NCBI RefSeq assembly: GCF_020382885.2
Contig: NC_058504.1
Location: forward strand, 4,603,019-4,667,018
Direction: 5' to 3'
DNA from: Scatophagus argus
Taxonomy: Eukaryota; Chordata; Actinopteri; Scatophagidae
DNA: 64,000 nucleotides
This document shows positions 36,480 to 52,031 of the stretch, in pieces. The first letter of the stretch is position 1. Every line of letters begins with the position of its first letter. The notes below the pieces were generated by a model, which saw only the letters and a list, made by a program, of their open reading frames with translations, did no database searches and was not told where the DNA came from. The position numbers were made by a program, and so were the translations under genes.

Positions 36480-37960
36480 AATTCTGCTTGTTTGTTTGTT
36501 TCTGTTCTTTCCTTTTCCATAGAAAATCTTGAGGAAGCCACTAAGATTAAGATGTTGTCAGTATTTAATTGTAATCAATGGAATCATAATTGAGTTAATG
36601 AATTGGAAAACTGATATAAAAGAATTTGACTTTTACAATTTCCTTTTAACTATCCTGTCTTGATATTTTAATTTTTTAATTGCACAATCAATTTTATTTT
36701 TTTTTTATTCAGTGTACTACTGTCTCTGTCTTATTTTCCATCTTACAATTAATCTGTTGTCTGCATATCATTTACAGGCTCCATATCACGATCACTTAAA
36801 ATATGGAGAAGCCTTTGAAATAAAAATAAAATATGTGTAAAATAATGAGGTGTAAAGCAATGGACAAATCAGTTCCATGTATCAATTTATTAGTTGATTG
36901 CAGATGAAGACTGAATTGTTTTGGTGTCACACTCCACAACTGGAGTCTCACAACTGCACGTCATTATGTAGCATTTCCTCAGTGATAGTTTTGTAGGTAA
37001 AACAAAACAAAACAAGAAACAGCGGGGACGTACTTTTAACCCTTGTGTTAAAAATAAAAAGCTGTTGCCAGGTTGTTAGCAGTATGGTTGATAGGACATC
37101 ATGACAAACATATGAATAGATGTAATCAGTGTGGAGAGGCAGCTGTTGAGCTTCCTGACCAATGCGTCTAATTCATCTAATCCGGAGTGACAATCAGTCC
37201 ACGAGAAATCACTTGCTGTTAGCCTGCATATGCTTTCATGTTTCCTGTGAGTGTGTGAGCACACTGGATGGAGACTAGAGCACATTTGGGTTCAGAAGAA
37301 CACATTTCATCTCAACTATTTATTCCTTTGCTCAATCATTGCATTTCTGAAGAAAAAGTACAGGTGTGTGTTTAAAGACACTTCTCTGTAGGTAATCAGG
37401 AGAACATACGCACACAAAGACACTTGTAGTTCAGAGGCCACTTCAAACAAGGTTCTTGAATTCAGATGAGGTTGGTAGTGAAAAGGAGCACACTGCAGCG
37501 CACACACGCAATCTGCAATTTAAATGATGCTTTTGTCAAGTGCCATGTGATTGTTCCTTTGATCCGTTCACTCCATCCATCCCTTCGTATGAGTTGTTGT
37601 GCGTCCTTCGTGATTGAGAATCAGATCAATGGACGGGATGCAGCCAAGCTGAACACATGAACTGAACTGGTGGACTGATGAACTGACGTCGGAAATCTGT
37701 CAGGAAATTTATCAGGTTTGTTAACATTTTTCTGTCTCTCCCTCTTATGATCTCTTGTAATACACAGCTTGTTGCTATGCTGCCTGGTTTCTGTGGTGAT
37801 GCGTGATCCAGGATGACCTTGCACCAGATAACCTTATTTTTCACTCTATGGGTCCATCATTGCATGTGTGCTGGTTAGTGAGTTGTGTGTTTGTTTGCCA
37901 GTCTGTGTAAGCCTGTCTATGTTTGTCTGTGCCGTGATAATGTGTTGATAATGAACTGAG
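36480..37960. other. Intergenic, plastin to cnga2; nothing recognised
   Basis: AT-rich sequence without a supported gene, RNA gene or recognisable transposon. The cnga2 promoter and any 5' UTR exon must lie here or in the preceding segment, but I could not place them. Confidence 0.6.
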
Positions 37961-37969
37961 TCTTGTCAT

Positions 37970-37970
<1 letters not shown>

Positions 37971-38003
<33 letters not shown>
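37971..38003. repeat. (GT)n microsatellite abutting cnga2 start codon
   Basis: About 16 GT units end at TAGC, three bases before the ATG at 38006. The TAG can serve as a 3' splice acceptor for a 5'-UTR intron; otherwise the repeat is in the 5' UTR itself. Confidence 0.95.
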
Positions 38004-38004
<1 letters not shown>

Positions 38005-38005
38005 C

Positions 38006-42350
<4,345 letters not shown>

Positions 42351-42927
42351 AGCAGATACTCTGACCGCCGAAATACATAGCAATAGCACACAACATCATC
42401 AGTGCTGCAAAATACTTTTTGTTTATCTATTCATAAAAATTAAAATACATAAGTAAATACTATAAACCTTTGTTTGTTTGATGATTGATGACATTTCAGT
42501 TTTGTTTTCCTTAATGTAAGCTTGTCTCTCGACTGTCAAATTTAAAGGCCACAGACACTCAATTCAGAATCTAATAAAGATTAAAAAAACATAACAAGAC
42601 ATACGATGACACTAAAAAAAAAAATTGCTAATAATTTGGGTGAAGAGGACAGTTCACACGAGATTTCATTACTGGCTAACACAGATCTTATTCAATTCTC
42701 TGCTGTAGGAAGGTCAAAAACCTGTAAATTGGATCTGTGTCTTCGATTATGTCTTTTTCCACTAGCAGGCGGCTAATCTCTTTTTTTGCACACACTTGCT
42801 ACTTTTTTAACTGTACAACATAGAAAATTGTTTTATTTATCTATGTGAATATCTCACAGTACCTGAATAACACTTCTTTGAACAGCTTGGCAGTTGTAAA
42901 ATGTTAACTCATCCAAGTCTAAGTGAA

Positions 42928-42933
42928 AATAAA
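42928..42933 (+). terminator. cnga2 poly(A) signal AATAAA (distal)
   Basis: Canonical hexamer 578 nt after the stop. An alternative proximal AATAAA is at 42573-42578. The distal one is followed about 95 nt later by a 21-base C run. Confidence 0.6.
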
Positions 42934-43027
42934 AGTATGAAGGATGTTAAGCTGGCCAGGGGCTGATTTGTACATTACAGCCTTTATAAATGTAGAGGAC
43001 ACAATGAAAGCAGTTTTATTTTTTACA

Positions 43028-43048
43028 CCCCCCCCCCCCCCCCCCCCC
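43028..43048. repeat. Homopolymer C(21) tract
   Basis: Twenty-one consecutive C on the plus strand between cnga2 and the calnexin-like gene, preceded by TTTTTTACA. Can in principle form an i-motif, or a G-quadruplex on the other strand. Confidence 0.95.
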
Positions 43049-43297
43049 ATTTTTCCTTTAGCAAAGTGGACTTTACATACCGGGAACTTAAAACTGTAAA
43101 CCTTTTTCCTTCCCTTGCTTTGAATGTGTTGTTTCATAGTTTGTTTTTAAATGTTTTTTACTCTTTGTCAAACTTTGAGAAAAAAATCTTTAATTCATTA
43201 CATATCAGCAGCTTTATTATTAAAAAAATTCTTTTCAAAGCTACCCGTACCCTGACTATTTATTTATCTCAGAATGCAACTACTTTACACTGAAAGG

Positions 43298-43298
<1 letters not shown>

Positions 43299-43334
<36 letters not shown>

Positions 43335-43343
43335 TGTGTGTGT
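43299..43343. repeat. (TG)n microsatellite, cnga2 to calnexin-like interval
   Basis: About 20 TG units with one GA interruption, about 320 bp upstream of the calnexin-like coding exon. The interval 42940-43650 otherwise holds the C(21) tract and no recognisable gene. Confidence 0.95.
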
Positions 43344-43659
43344 TAATGAGCATGCCTCCTCTGACGTGGCCACTGCATGCTCTGCAGCAATGTCAGCGAG
43401 TGACTTGGGACCAAAGTCCAACATCACATGACTGTAAGATTTCAGGAAGTGACTGTTAAAGAACGCATGTGAGAAATCACTGTGCTTAAAAAGGTTTTTT
43501 TTTTACCACTCTGCTTCCACTGGTACTTTGTGCATGTTTTTTTCATTCTTTTCTGTCCGTTTGTTGTCTTCTGTCTCTCCCTTTGTGCCAATTATCATTT
43601 TGTCCCGGTCTGACCTTTGTTGTCATGAATGTGTGTGTATTTCTGTTTGTGTTTCAGAC

Positions 43660-44138
43660 ATGGAGATCAGCTGTGTGTTGCAGTGCATGATGCTGGTAGC
43701 CAGTGTGACACCAACGTCTGCTGCAGCACAGGTGAGACCTGCCTTTTGTTTGGAGCGGACTAAATCTATTGATCACTGTTAATCATCACATATTACTCAG
43801 TTACGTATGAAACACCTCCTGTAGGGTTTCTAGTTACCCTCCTCAGCGATGCCCCCTTCTTTCATTCTTAATCCCGTTAATTCTCTCTTTATCTCTTCTA
43901 CTACTAACCCTTTTTTCATATAAACATTTTGTGCTCACATTACCCAGGCACTGTGGTCTTTGACCTTCATATTATTTGTTGCTCGTTGTATCTGTATATT
44001 CTAGCCTGGTATCATAGAGAGCCTCCTGCTGGCCACCCACCAGCGTCCCTGGCTCTGGGGTGTTTATGTCTTCACTGTTGGACTTCCCATCATTCTCTTC
44101 ATTAGCTTTGTGTGGCCTGACAAGGTAGTGTGTGCTTG

Positions 44139-44208
<70 letters not shown>

Positions 44209-44951
44209 TTATTGTCCAGCATTAGAAATACAAGAGGCATATGTTTTTCTCTCTCAGGACACAAGAAGCACAAGAAGTAAAATTATGTTTGTGTTTGCTC
44301 GTAGAGGTTTGGGCCCCCTGATCAACAGTATTACTATAAAAAGTCTGATGATGCTCAACCAGATGATCCAGAGTTCTCCCAGGGGACAGAATCATTGGAT
44401 ATCAAGGGTAATGTTTCATTTTTAAATGAATGAGTATTGTCAGACTGTTATATTACAGTAGTTATTTCAGCAGCACTCTTCTCTCCTCAGGGAGGGCTGA
44501 CAGAGCTGTAACAAGGAGGAGAGACACTCATGGAAACCAGAAGACATCTGGCTTAGACCTGAAGGTGAGATTCAGCAGACAATGATCATTCTGAAGGCGA
44601 AAAAGCCCATTTGAAAGTATTATCACAGAGACTGTAAAATAATCTGACAAAGAACAGAATTCAGGAATGTTTGTTAGAAGTCCCCTCCCCCCATTATTAT
44701 TAGCTGAATTGTCTGGCCCTTCAATTATTAGCCCTTTAAGTTTATGCATATCATATTAGAGACCATAAGAACTGATGTACATTTTTCTTGTTGTCTTTCC
44801 AAATGAGCATATTGAATTTTCTGTTGATTTTCTTTATGAATGACTAGTGAACCCGGGGCTTACAACGTCCACTCCTGTTGGGCAGGCCCGAAAACAGTGG
44901 ATAATGACAACTCATTGTGTGTCTGCATGTGTGTGTGTGTAGGATCGCTGA
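43660..44951 (+). CDS. Miniature calnexin/calmegin-like single-pass membrane protein lacking lectin and P domains
   Basis: Five coding exons: 43660-43731, 44005-44124, 44305-44407, 44491-44564, 44943-44951; phases join cleanly to 125 aa plus stop. Exon 1 is a hydrophobic, signal-peptide-like leader (24 aa, ending TSAAAQ) preceded by a TTTCAG acceptor, so a 5'-UTR exon lies upstream. Exon 2 (PGIIESLLLATHQRPWLWG..., 40 aa) aligns with the juxtamembrane and transmembrane segment of calnexin (family pattern PGVV...ERPWLWVVY...TVALP). Exon 3 (RFGPPDQQYYYKKSDDAQPD...) resembles the start of the calnexin cytosolic tail (YKKTDAPQPD). Exons 4-5 give a basic, arginine-rich end. Absent: the luminal lectin domain, the Pro-rich P arm, the long acidic tail and the terminal RKPRRE-type ER signal. 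Homology is by eye; localisation is inferred. It could be a derived paralogue or a relic still spliced. Confidence 0.7.
44142..44209. repeat. (CT)n(GT)n compound microsatellite in calnexin-like intron 2
   Basis: About 25 CT units followed by about 9 TG units, beginning 17 nt after the exon 2 donor. Confidence 0.95.
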
Positions 44952-45245
44952 TGAGTGCAACGTCCTCAGGAGAAAATAAACACTACCAACATACAAGAGG
45001 ATGCAGAGCGATTACATCAATGGCCAGTCTTACTAATGACCGAATTAAACTACACTGTGAACACAACAAAGTCTCAGCACTGACTGTATTATGGTTTTGC
45101 TTCATATACGCTTGTATAATTTTAATTTCTTATACAATGCATTGTTTATCGAATATTAATACTCCCATTGTGTGTATTAATTATATTTTTTGATTGACAC
45201 ACATTGCCAAATACCATGCAACATAAGTGTTACATTTGGAGTTGG

Positions 45246-45251
45246 AATAAA
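45246..45251 (+). terminator. Poly(A) signal of the calnexin-like gene
   Basis: AATAAA 295 nt after the stop codon, followed by a TGTTTCTCAGTGTTGG downstream region. Confidence 0.65.
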
Positions 45252-45259
45252 GGACTTGG

Positions 45260-46346
45260 ATTCCTTAGTGTTTCTCAGTGTTGGAGTATCAGAGGTTAAA
45301 TAACACATAGCATTGTCTCATTACGTCAGATGGTTAAGTAAATTAGTCCCACCACCTCGTGACCGTTGAAGACAGATGGAAATATTGATCAGCATGGCTA
45401 ATAAAAAGCTCACTCTGAGAAAAAAAGGTTTGGAAATCTGATTTTTTCCCCTTTAATACAGAGGATTTAATCGTGACCTCCTCATATACACAATATGCTT
45501 TTAGCTGTGCGCTGTTTTTTATTTATATTTATAATTTGCTAAATTCTTGGAGACCTGTCATCGGTTTACAAACAGAATTGTGACCTAACCAGGAACAGTG
45601 CTATTCTGGGGTCTCATGTTTATGCTAAGGGAAGCTAGCAGGCATACAAATGGTGTCAATATTCTCATCTAACTATGGCAAGAAAGCGAATGAGGTCACT
45701 TCTCAAAAATGCTGTGAGTGTTCAGAACTAACATTCAGAGGTGTTCAGCTGTTTGCAACATGTATTGGAAAGGACACAAATACTGCTCATCAACAAAATG
45801 TCTACTTGACACTCACAGAGAATACTAGCTGGATAAGTGACCATAAAAAACAGGAAAATTAAAGAGCTGTTGAGTGGAGAACACAAGTGAGGACGAGGCA
45901 GATGGCAGATCACATACAAAACAAAAGACTGATCTGAGGATGTTGAGCAACACTTTATGATGCACTGCTGACATAGTCCCCTCTGATCAAATGCATATGT
46001 TTGCAGAGAAATGTGGTCTTTCACATTACTTTGTTATAACACTTCCATATTCTATAATCTTTTCTATTCTGTTCCATTACGTAAGGAAAAAAATAGAAAG
46101 AGAGGGGCGGATTATTGTGAAAGTGCAGCTGCTTTTGGAAAGTGTACATCTGTACTTGACACTCCCTGCATATTTTGTATATTTTATGACTGTAGAGAAT
46201 CAGGTATTTTGACAGTTTCTGTTTCTCCTTGAGCACAGCTTTGGATCCAGCTTTTACAAATCTAACTTGCTCAGAGTGAATATCAACCACATTCAACTAA
46301 ATTCTGTGAAGCAGAAGTGTTTTTTTCATGACTTTTTATCTTTCAG
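45260..46346. other. Intergenic, calnexin-like to fgl1; nothing recognised
   Basis: AT-rich sequence with short unrelated frames. The fgl1 first coding exon begins after a TTTCAG acceptor at 46346, so a 5'-UTR exon and the promoter probably lie within this interval, but I cannot place them. Confidence 0.55.
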
Positions 46347-46372
46347 CTTTGTGCTGCCCAAACAAGAGGACG

Positions 46373-49264
46373 ATGGAAGGCCAGCTGCTGCTGCTACTGA
46401 TGGTCATCACAGCTTGTTCTCAGTCTCTCTGTGTAAGTACTAATCAGTCAGGCTGCTGTCATATCATATCTTGTTTGGTTCTGTCATTCTTGTAAAGCTA
46501 CTGGCTGGCTGTAACTTCACATTTTCTGGGCTCATATGGGAGCGGTATTAATCTTTTCACCAGCAAATAAATATATTTCCCAAATTGTAAAACTATTCTA
46601 GTTAGTTCTAGGTTTAGATCCTGTCCTTTATCTTTTGCTGTGAAGATGAAATGTGAAGGCAAAGTTAATAATCTGAGACATATAATAATGATCCAACCTT
46701 TGTATTCAAATTTTGAAATATTTCCTGTAATCAGCATGAAAGAGCATTTGCCTCTCCTTGAAAATCTGCCAGTATTTCACGGATCAGATGTTTGTGATTT
46801 AGTAGTTTTCAGCAGACTACCATCTTTCTTCAATGCTTATGTTTCACTCTGTATTTTATCTCCGAGTTTGGGAATGAATGTAGATAAACTCACAAATATA
46901 GCAATCCAAATGTGTATGTAGGTGTCAGACAGCTGCCATGAGGAGGCGGCTCGTCTGCGGGAACAGGAGAAGCGCCTGAAGGGCCAGCTTCAGAAACAAG
47001 AACTCCTCCTACACAGACTGCAGCTGCTCAGCCAGCCTGGCACCAAGGACAAAGGCTTACCCGACCAGAGCCAGGACACCCAGTACGCAGGTCAGCACCA
47101 TGGCCTCAGAACTGGAAAACAACACTGAAAACTAAGCTTAAACTATCCCCTTTCAATGTTTCAAACTAGAGAAACTGGAACCCGATGATTCAGATTCAGA
47201 TTCAGATTGTGAATGTTTGTATGTGTGTGCGTGTGTCAGACTGTTCCCAGCTCTTCTGTTCTGGCTTCAAATCCAGTGGTTTCTACACCATCAAACCCCA
47301 AGGCAGCCCGTCTCAAGTCAGAGTCTACTGCGACATGAGTGATGGAGGTGGCTGGATTGTGATTCAGAGACGGATCGATGGAACAGAAAAGTTTAATAGG
47401 TGTGTCTGTGTTGTGATTATTATTAGTGTAAAGCTATAAAGTAATCTGAAAGCCATCTATCTATCCATCTATCTCTCTGTCTGTAACAGGTCCTGGGCAG
47501 AGTATAAGGTTGGTTTTGGAGACACAGATACAGAACTGGGAGAATTTTGGCTCGGCAATGACAACCTGCATTACATCACTGCACAAGGTTAACACCACTT
47601 CTAGAAGCAACTTACTCAGTTTTGTAATTTAGATCGCATTAATCAATATTCATACACCGTCAATAGGTCAAATGGCTGTGTTTATTTAAAAGGTGGCACT
47701 CATAGTGACAGACCCAGAGATAATCATCACCCAAATCTGCAGCTTCAGTTTCTGAGCTCTTTTTGTTCTGGGGCCCATAACTTCACTGTTTCACCCTCGC
47801 TGCTGTCATTAACTTCTTTTCCAGTAATGGCAGGTTGTTTTCAGCAAGAATAGTGGATGAACCTGCCATATGATAGCTTCTCAGCTCCAAACAGCAGACA
47901 GACAAAGTTACACTGACCAGCTGGTAAATATGGTGGAACATCAGCTATTTCTAAACAGAGATAGAACAAAAGTGAACACTTTGCTTGTATTCGTCATGTT
48001 GCCAGAAACACGACTACAAAAAAATTCCTGATGTTGCTGTGGTCTGTTGGATGTGTCAGTAGTCACTTGTTAGCTCAGATGTTCAGAGACATTGTTTACA
48101 ACTCGTTGCATTGTGCTACACACAGGTAGGTTCTTGGGAAATTTTCTTCCTGTAATGTTTATATCTGTTACAGGGAATTATTCTCTGAGGATTAACCTGG
48201 AAGACTTTGATGGTAACCAGCGCTATGCCGAGTACAAGAACTTCAAAGTGGCTAATGAAAAGGTTGATGCCTGATATTAGAAAAACATACAAATATTTGA
48301 TCAAGTTGAAGAAGGTAACCTTAAATCTTGTGAAATTCATGTGTATGTAAGTACTTGGTGATTCTAATCATCATCTTGTTTACATAAGGTAGCCTCACTC
48401 TCTCATGTGTGGGCTTAAAGGAGTTGTCAACATTCTTGAGAAAGTTTCCTTCATTGCAGAAAGATAGATGAGAGGACTGATAGTATTTGCACTTTTTACT
48501 TGCTACAGCCAGCAGCCTGGCTAGCATAGCTTGGCATAAAGACCTGAAACAGGGGAGAAACATTCAGCTTTGGCTCTGTTCCCAGTTAAGAAAATCTGCC
48601 CACTATTACTTCTAGGGCTCACTAATTAACACAAAACCTCTTTATAATGCTTGCAAAAATCAAAGTGTAAAACAATTTGTAGTTTACTTGGTGCTGAGAA
48701 CCGATACTGTTTCTTGGCCAGTCTAGCCCATGAAAGTTGACCACCTCTCCTTGTATCTCCCTGTGCAGGATCACTACCGACTTACATTTGGAACCTATGT
48801 CGGTACAGCTGGGGATGCTCTGTCTGGAAGTTATCAGGTTGGTGTGTCAGAGTGGGCCAGTCACCAGGGCATCAAATTCAGCACCTATGACCAGGACCAT
48901 GATAACTATGATGGAAACTGTGCCCAGGAAGACAAGGGAGGCTGGTGGTTCAACAAGTAGGGGTTTTTGTGATAAGATGTAACATGCGCTTAGATACAAG
49001 CCCCTGCAGCATGATGCTCACAGTCATCCATTACAGTAAAAATGACAATGGATTGTTTCTTCCAGGTGTCACTCAGCCCATCTTAATGGTGTGTACTACC
49101 CCAAAGGGCACTACAGTGCACTGACAGATGATGGTGTCATTTGGTACACATGGAAAGGATGGTGGTACTCCCTGAAGATCAGCATCATGAAGCTTCGGCC
49201 CACTGACATCAGTATTGACCCTATTGATGATCCCAATGCTGTTCACCACACACCACTTTCCTAG
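46373..49264 (+). CDS. fgl1: FGL1: fibrinogen-like protein 1 (hepassocin)
   Basis: Secreted fibrinogen-related protein; in mammals a liver-derived mitogen and a ligand of the inhibitory receptor LAG-3. Exons: 46373-46432, 46922-47090, 47240-47399, 47490-47587, 48174-48262, 48769-48956, 49066-49264; 320 aa (human 312). Exon 1 is a signal peptide ([18 protein letters not shown]). Exon 2 encodes a short charged coiled coil ([19 protein letters not shown]). The fibrinogen C-terminal domain starts near residue 77 (YADCSQLF) with [32 protein letters not shown], the Ca2+-binding segment [27 protein letters not shown] and [12 protein letters not shown]. The extension after the domain (about 20 residues, to HHTPLS) is longer than in human. 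Possible poly(A) signals are ATTAAA 49431 and AATAAA 49910. Orthology to FGL1 rather than angiopoietin-like genes rests on the short N-terminus and these blocks. Confidence 0.93.
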
Positions 49265-49439
49265 AGCAGACATGAGCAGGTCTCACATCTTCTCAGCTTG
49301 ACTATTTTGGAACAAAACACTGTCAAACATATTATTGGTGTGAAATTATATTTTAACTGGAAATATGATTTCACACCAACACATATCTTGTAATCCTCTC
49401 AAATACTTAATAGTATGTAGTATTTCTCACATTAAAGCA

Positions 49440-50490
49440 CACAACCCAACTGGCAACTGGTAACAAACATACTTCCTGTGCTATCAGATCACTGTGCTAT
49501 GTGGGTGGAGCAGATTAGCAGGCACAAAGTAGCATTAGTATAGCCAAGATGAACCAAACATTAATTCACCCAGGGAAGGCAAAGTATGTTATGCCATAAT
49601 GATTGCCTGACGCAGGCAGAAACACTGAAGTGTCAATGAAAATGGTTGTAGCAACATTGGGGAGTGTGTGTTTTTTTTAAATAAGTCCTGGGAATTTATC
49701 TAAATATTATGGACATGAACATAAACTGACGACAGACAACTGCTATAAAATGCCACTCTGTGAATGAAAACAAATAACAGTGCATATCAATAGAGTTACT
49801 TCTTCAGGTGTTGCAAGTAATCACTCACAGGGTGTTCTCAACAGATCGTCTTGTGAACACATATCCAAGTCTGGCTCTCTGTCATCACCATCATAACCAT
49901 AATTTACCAAATAAAACAAGGAAACATTTGTCAGTTGAATTATTTTTCACATTCTTTTATGAGGACCTTTAAGACCTGACCAACTGCAGATACTATGTGC
50001 ATGTATATATATATATATTTCAACCCTAACTCTAACCTTTTGCACACTTTATGTATCACTGTTGCTATTTCTGAAAGCTCATATAGATATCATCATATAT
50101 TCCGTGAAGGCTTTCCACAACAGTGTGTTTCTATGGAAATTTTTGCCCTGAAAAACAGCCATATAAGACGTTTGTCTGGATACTTTTGCCTGTAATGCAT
50201 ATGTCGATTGAGACCGTGTGGTATTGAAGCTTTTAACTGCAGCTTTTAATTGCATTTTTTTCTAGGGTACATATCACTAGTCAGGGTAAAATACATTTTA
50301 ATTACATCATACTTTACATTAATGTATTGTTGCCATGCCTTGGCAAGGCCAAAAGTCAAAGGTGGTTGTACTGTGTCTTCACAGGCTTTCATTGCATTGA
50401 GTTTAGTTACTGCTCTTTAACACTGGTTTGAAGGAATCTTCCATGTTGATATTTCTACAAACATTCACTGCTTACATCTGATTAGTTTTT
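49440..50490. other. Intergenic, fgl1 to tRNA locus; nothing recognised
   Basis: Besides the distal fgl1 poly(A) candidate at 49910-49915 and a short (AT)n at 50004-50019, no gene, RNA or transposon is evident. Confidence 0.6.
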
Positions 50491-50519
50491 GTTTTTCTGG
50501 TTAAACCACGTTTCCAAGC

Positions 50520-50565
50520 GACTCCTGTCTCTCTGGAGTCATGGGTACAGATCCTACCACTGCCA
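50520..50565 (+). pseudogene. tRNA-Leu 3'-half fragment
   Basis: These 46 bases align without gaps, at roughly three quarters identity by eye, to the 3' half of vertebrate tRNA-Leu: anticodon-stem end, variable arm, T arm and acceptor end CACTGCCA. The 5' half is missing and the B-box is mutated (GGTACAGATCC). It is preceded by GGTTAAACCAC-TTTCCAAGC, which also precedes the tRNA-Leu pseudogene at 52032, so the two are copies of one ancestral unit. Confidence 0.7.
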
Positions 50566-50566
50566 T

Positions 50567-51535
50567 CCCACGCTACAGTCTTGATCTTAACTAGAACAGA
50601 CTGGTAAATCTTATTTGAATTTATCTCTTTCCAAACCCCAAAAAAAGGGGTCACATCAGAACTGTTTTTCATGTAGTGGAAGGTAATAAATTGTTCACCC
50701 TTATGATGCTTCTGCATAAACATTTTCAGAACAAAGCATTCAAGTCTTTATGACAACCTAAGATTCTAGGAGCAAACGTTTCTGCTTTGCTACGTATTAA
50801 ATGTAGATACAGATTAAATCAACAATTGTGAGGCCATCCTCTTATTCAACCTCACACAGAGCAGAGTGGCGCAGCGGAAGCGTGCTGGGCCCATAACCCA
50901 GAGGTCGATGGATCGAAACCATCCTCTGCTATGCTAAAATGTTGCCACCCTCAGGGCTTCATCAAAAAAACAACAGAGAGAAAATTGTTAACATTTTCGA
51001 CCAACAAACACCCAAAGCTAACAGGACTGTTCCCTTATTGACTTGTCTGTAATTTATACTGCAAAGCACTGACTTGCAAAATACTGAATTTGACTTCTTG
51101 TCCTGTTTTGTGCAAGTTCCCTTGATTTACACTATACTCCCAAGAAATGAATGGACACCAATTTAGTTTTAATTCAACACTACTATCATCATTTCCAGGT
51201 TCTCAGTGTGTCACTCTACAGTCTTAACTAAATGCTTGACTGTAGCAGAATGGGAAATCTCATTTGAATTAACCTCAAACAAAAAACAAAAAAGCCATTT
51301 TCCATATGGAATATGAAATATGGCTCATTTTCATGATGCCTCTGTTGGATTGTTTTCAGAAAGACATTTAAGTCATGAAAAGCTCAGATATTTGGAAGAT
51401 AGACATGGTAAATTTGGTAGATTTATCTGGGAGATTTTACTCATCTGGTCCTGCTTTGTGTAAGTTAACCTGATTTATGCTGTACTCCCAAAATGCAAGA
51501 ACAGAGGCAGAGAACAGTTTCATTTTTAATCACTG
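50567..51535 (+). repeat. Diverged tandem duplication around the initiator tRNA
   Basis: Segment 50570-50760 (CTACAGTCTT ... TATTTGAATT ... ATGATGC-TCTG ... TTTTCAGA) recurs at 51215-51390 in the same order. Segment 51103-51150 (TGTGCAAGTT, TGATTTACACTATACTCCCA) recurs at 51450-51495. The second unit lacks the roughly 280 bp that carries the tRNA-Met in the first. The copies differ considerably, so the duplication is old. Confidence 0.65.
50860..50931 (+). tRNA. Initiator tRNA-Met (CAT)
   Basis: The 72-nt sequence appears identical to the vertebrate initiator tRNA-Met as I recall it. It has the A:U first pair (AGCAGAG...CTCTGCTA), A-box TGGCGCAGCGG, the anticodon stem with three G:C pairs (GGGCCCATAACCC; anticodon CAT at 50892-50894) and the initiator-type T loop in GGTCGATGGATCGAAACC. 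No intron and no encoded CCA. The nearest downstream run of four T (the pol III stop) is at 50994-50997, unusually far at about 63 nt. It stands alone between a tRNA-Leu fragment and repeats. Confidence 0.97.
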
Positions 51536-51832
51536 ACTGTGGTTTGTGGAGTTTGCATGTTCTCCCTGTGCCTGCATGGGTTTTCTCCGGGTACTCTGAC
51601 TTCCTCCCACAATCCCCAAAACATGCACATTAGGTTAATTGGCTGCTCTACATTGCCCTTGGGTGTGAGAGTGTGTGGTTGTCTGTCTTTGTGTGTCGGC
51701 CCTGTGACTGACTGCCGACCAGTCCAGGGTGAACCCCGCCTCTCGCCCGTAGTCAGCTGGGATAGGCTCCAGCTCCCCTACGACCTTGATGGATAAAAGG
51801 TAAAGAAAATGAATGAATGGATGGATGGATGG
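51536..51832 (+). mobile_element. Non-LTR LINE 3' end (L2/Maui-like) with GGAT tail
   Basis: Contains GGAGTTTGCATGTTCTCCC, GGGTACTCTGACTTCCTCCC, AAACATGCACATTAGG, a GACCAGTCCAGGGTGAACCC block and TGGGATAGGCTCCAGC. It ends in AATGAATGG-ATGGATGGATGG. This is one of the commonest teleost LINE tails; only the extreme 3' end is present, so it is dead. The name is from memory; the structure is seen. Confidence 0.8.
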
Positions 51833-52031
51833 CTGTGGGTTCACACTGTTGTACCAGCAACGCAGAGCTAATTTAGAACAACAACAGGGTGAGTTTTCAG
51901 GTATAAGTCATCAAAGCAAACACAAGCACAAAAATGTCTATGGACAATGGAAATTTCACATTACCATTATTATTATTATTTTTTTCTCTTGGTTAAACCA
52001 CTTTTCCAAGCAAATAACAATTTCAACATCT

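Noticed and set aside
44840-45193. 117-codon frame after the calnexin-like exon 4
   Set aside because: It starts inside intron 4 and runs through exon 5 and the 3' UTR in a different frame from the spliced product; composition is not protein-like.
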